A stretch of DNA of 64,000 nucleotides, taken from Halobaculum gomorrense. GTDB taxonomy: Archaea > Halobacteriota > Halobacteria > Halobacteriales > Haloferacaceae. Below are positions 62,986-64,000 of the stretch, one piece after another; position 1 is the first letter of the stretch; every line of letters starts with the position of its first letter. The stretch spans positions 372,001 to 436,000 of the forward strand of contig NZ_FQWV01000003.1 in assembly GCF_900129775.1 (NCBI RefSeq). The letters run 5' to 3'. The notes under the pieces were generated by a model. That model was given only the letters and a program-made list of their open reading frames with translations. It made no database searches and was not told the DNA's origin. The translations under genes were made by a program, and so were the position numbers.

Positions 62986-63149
62986 CTACCGCTTCCGGGC
63001 GTCTTCGACATCTCTGGAAGACCATACTGTTCCCTGATAGCCACAAATCGAACATACTGTGAATATAGGTAGCCTTAACAACCATCTTGTTCAAGAAAGA
63101 GGCAGAAGCGACCAGAAGCGGAATCTCGGGGGTCGTCTCGGATGCCGCA

Positions 63150-64000
63150 ATGAGTCGTCCGATGAGCCGAACGATGTCAGGACACAGTTCGAAACCGACG
63201 GTCGGAGCACTCCCGGACACGACGGTGGACTCGCCGCTCGTGCCCGTTGCACTAACGTGGCTCGTGTGGTCGCTGTTCGTCGCGAGCATCGTCGTCCTCC
63301 TCGCCAGGATCCGGGTTGGTGATGTGTGGGAGCTCTCCGGGGTGGTTGCCATCGACGGCCTGACTGCGCTAATGTGGGTGGTAGTCACGTTCTTCAGTGG
63401 TATCGTTCACAGCTACTCGCGCCGCTACATGGCCGGCAGCACTCACAAAACGAAGTTCTTCGCCGCCACGTTCGGATTCACCGCGCTCGTGATGGCCCTC
63501 GTCGCGGCCGACCACATCGCGCTGTTCGGGTTCCTGTGGGTGGCGATGGGCCTCGTGATGGCCGAACTCATCGGTATCAACGAGGGCTGGAAACAGGCAC
63601 AGGCCGCCGCGACGGTCGCTCGCAGGTACTTTATCGCCAGTAGCGCGCTTCTTGGGATCGCGCTCACAGCGCTGTGGTGGACGACCGGTATGACGACGGT
63701 CTCCGGGATCGGCGCGGCCGCCGACACGCTCGGTGGTCCGGTGTGGCTGGTCGCCGCCGGCGCGCTCGTGCTCGCGGCGATGATCCAGTCGGCCCTCGTC
63801 CCGTTCCACAACTGGCTGCTCTCCTCGATGACCGCACCGACGCCCGCGTCTGCGCTGATGCACGCCGGGTTCGTCAACGCGGGCGGCATCCTGCTGACCC
63901 GCTTCGCCCCGGTCATTACGGTGGACTCCACGCTCATGTTCGCGGTGGTCGCCGTCGGCGCGGCGAGCGCCGGCGGCGGGAAGCTCCTGAAGTCGGTTCA
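63150..64000 (+). CDS. DabB/NuoL-like proton-conducting membrane subunit (3' end outside window)
   Basis: The first 283 residues, from ATG 63150; ATGs at 63162 and 63174 are also possible. At least seven membrane helices are visible. AIDGLTALMWVVVTFFSGIV, FGFLWVAMGLVMAELIG and SALVPFHNWLLSSMTAPTP are the NuoL/MrpA-type proton-channel core, including the conserved His-Asn region. The form without nuo neighbours, next to a carbonic-anhydrase-like gene, fits DabB of the DabAB inorganic-carbon accumulator; an antiporter or complex I subunit is the alternative. Confidence 0.8.
   Translation, partial: MSRPMSRTMSGHSSKPTVGALPDTTVDSPLVPVALTWLVWSLFVASIVVLLARIRVGDVWELSGVVAIDGLTALMWVVVTFFSGIVHSYSRRYMAGSTHKTKFFAATFGFTALVMALVAADHIALFGFLWVAMGLVMAELIGINEGWKQAQAAATVARRYFIASSALLGIALTALWWTTGMTTVSGIGAAADTLGGPVWLVAAGALVLAAMIQSALVPFHNWLLSSMTAPTPASALMHAGFVNAGGILLTRFAPVITVDSTLMFAVVAVGAASAGGGKLLKSV

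Noticed and set aside
1..64000. CRISPR arrays, tRNA or rRNA genes, replication origin
   Set aside because: No regularly spaced repeats of CRISPR type, no cloverleaf pattern and no orc1/cdc6 gene or origin repeats were recognised on reading.

Overview
The window is a piece of a haloarchaeal (class Halobacteria) chromosome. The evidence is very high GC with almost only G or C at third codon positions, acidic proteins, Tat signals followed by a lipobox Cys, Bat-type HTH regulators, a halocyanin, a PGF-CTERM surface protein, a type IV pilin and DtxR-type iron palindromes. The genus cannot be fixed from the sequence alone. No tRNA, rRNA, CRISPR array or replication origin was seen.

Layout. 0-9.3 kb: end of an alpha/beta hydrolase, acyl-CoA ligase, Bat-type regulator, a complete branched-chain (Liv-type) ABC importer and a KAS III-like protein, which looks like a carboxylate or amino-acid uptake and activation locus. 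9.4-11.9 kb: remnant of a Tat lipoprotein and a multi-sensor kinase whose receiver domain is cut by an in-frame amber codon. 12.1-16.8 kb: tightly overlapping operon of acyl-CoA dehydrogenase, ApgM-like mutase, SelD-like protein and a NadM-like nucleotidyltransferase. 16.9-20.2 kb: 2-oxoacid dehydrogenase operon (E1 alpha, E1 beta, free lipoyl domain, free E2 catalytic domain). 20.4-27.4 kb: a decaying accessory zone with a frameshifted Tat sugar isomerase, a DnaJ-ferredoxin fusion, a PKD surface protein lacking its N-terminus, a pilin, two head-to-head beta-helix fragments and a broken HalOD1-like gene. 27.7-29.3 kb: EamA transporter and Lrp regulator, divergent. 29.5-40.3 kb: genes behind TTAGG-N4-CCTAA iron boxes: a GMC dehydrogenase pair, and an operon of an RGP-like protein, an Fbp-type iron ABC importer and a membrane glycosyltransferase, plus a GT2 enzyme. 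40.4-50.0 kb: denitrification cluster with halocyanin, Bat-type regulator, DUF2249 protein, cupin, MIP18-like protein, NnrS-like membrane protein, CGCGG peptide, histidine kinase, NirK and qNor. Several of its promoters share a CGAAC-N2-GTTCG palindrome. 50.4-61.3 kb: probable defence island with an AddA/AddB-like helicase-nuclease pair, divergent from a giant Eco57I-like methyltransferase/restriction enzyme whose specificity segment has clearly lower GC, then a pair of an uncharacterised protein and an HTH regulator around one symmetric promoter. 61.4-64 kb: Lrp regulator, TnpB remnant, disrupted beta-carbonic-anhydrase-like gene and the start of a DabB/NuoL-like subunit, suggesting an inorganic-carbon uptake locus.

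How the parts work together. NirK reduces nitrite to NO and qNor reduces NO to N2O. Halocyanin is the likely copper electron donor to NirK. The neighbouring cupin, MIP18-like and NnrS-like proteins and the CGCGG peptide are probably accessory factors. The iron operon pairs metal import with glycan enzymes. The methyltransferase and helicase-nucleases could form a modification-guided DNA degradation system. The number of broken genes at 9-12, 20-27 and 62-63 kb marks recurrent rearrangement or loss.
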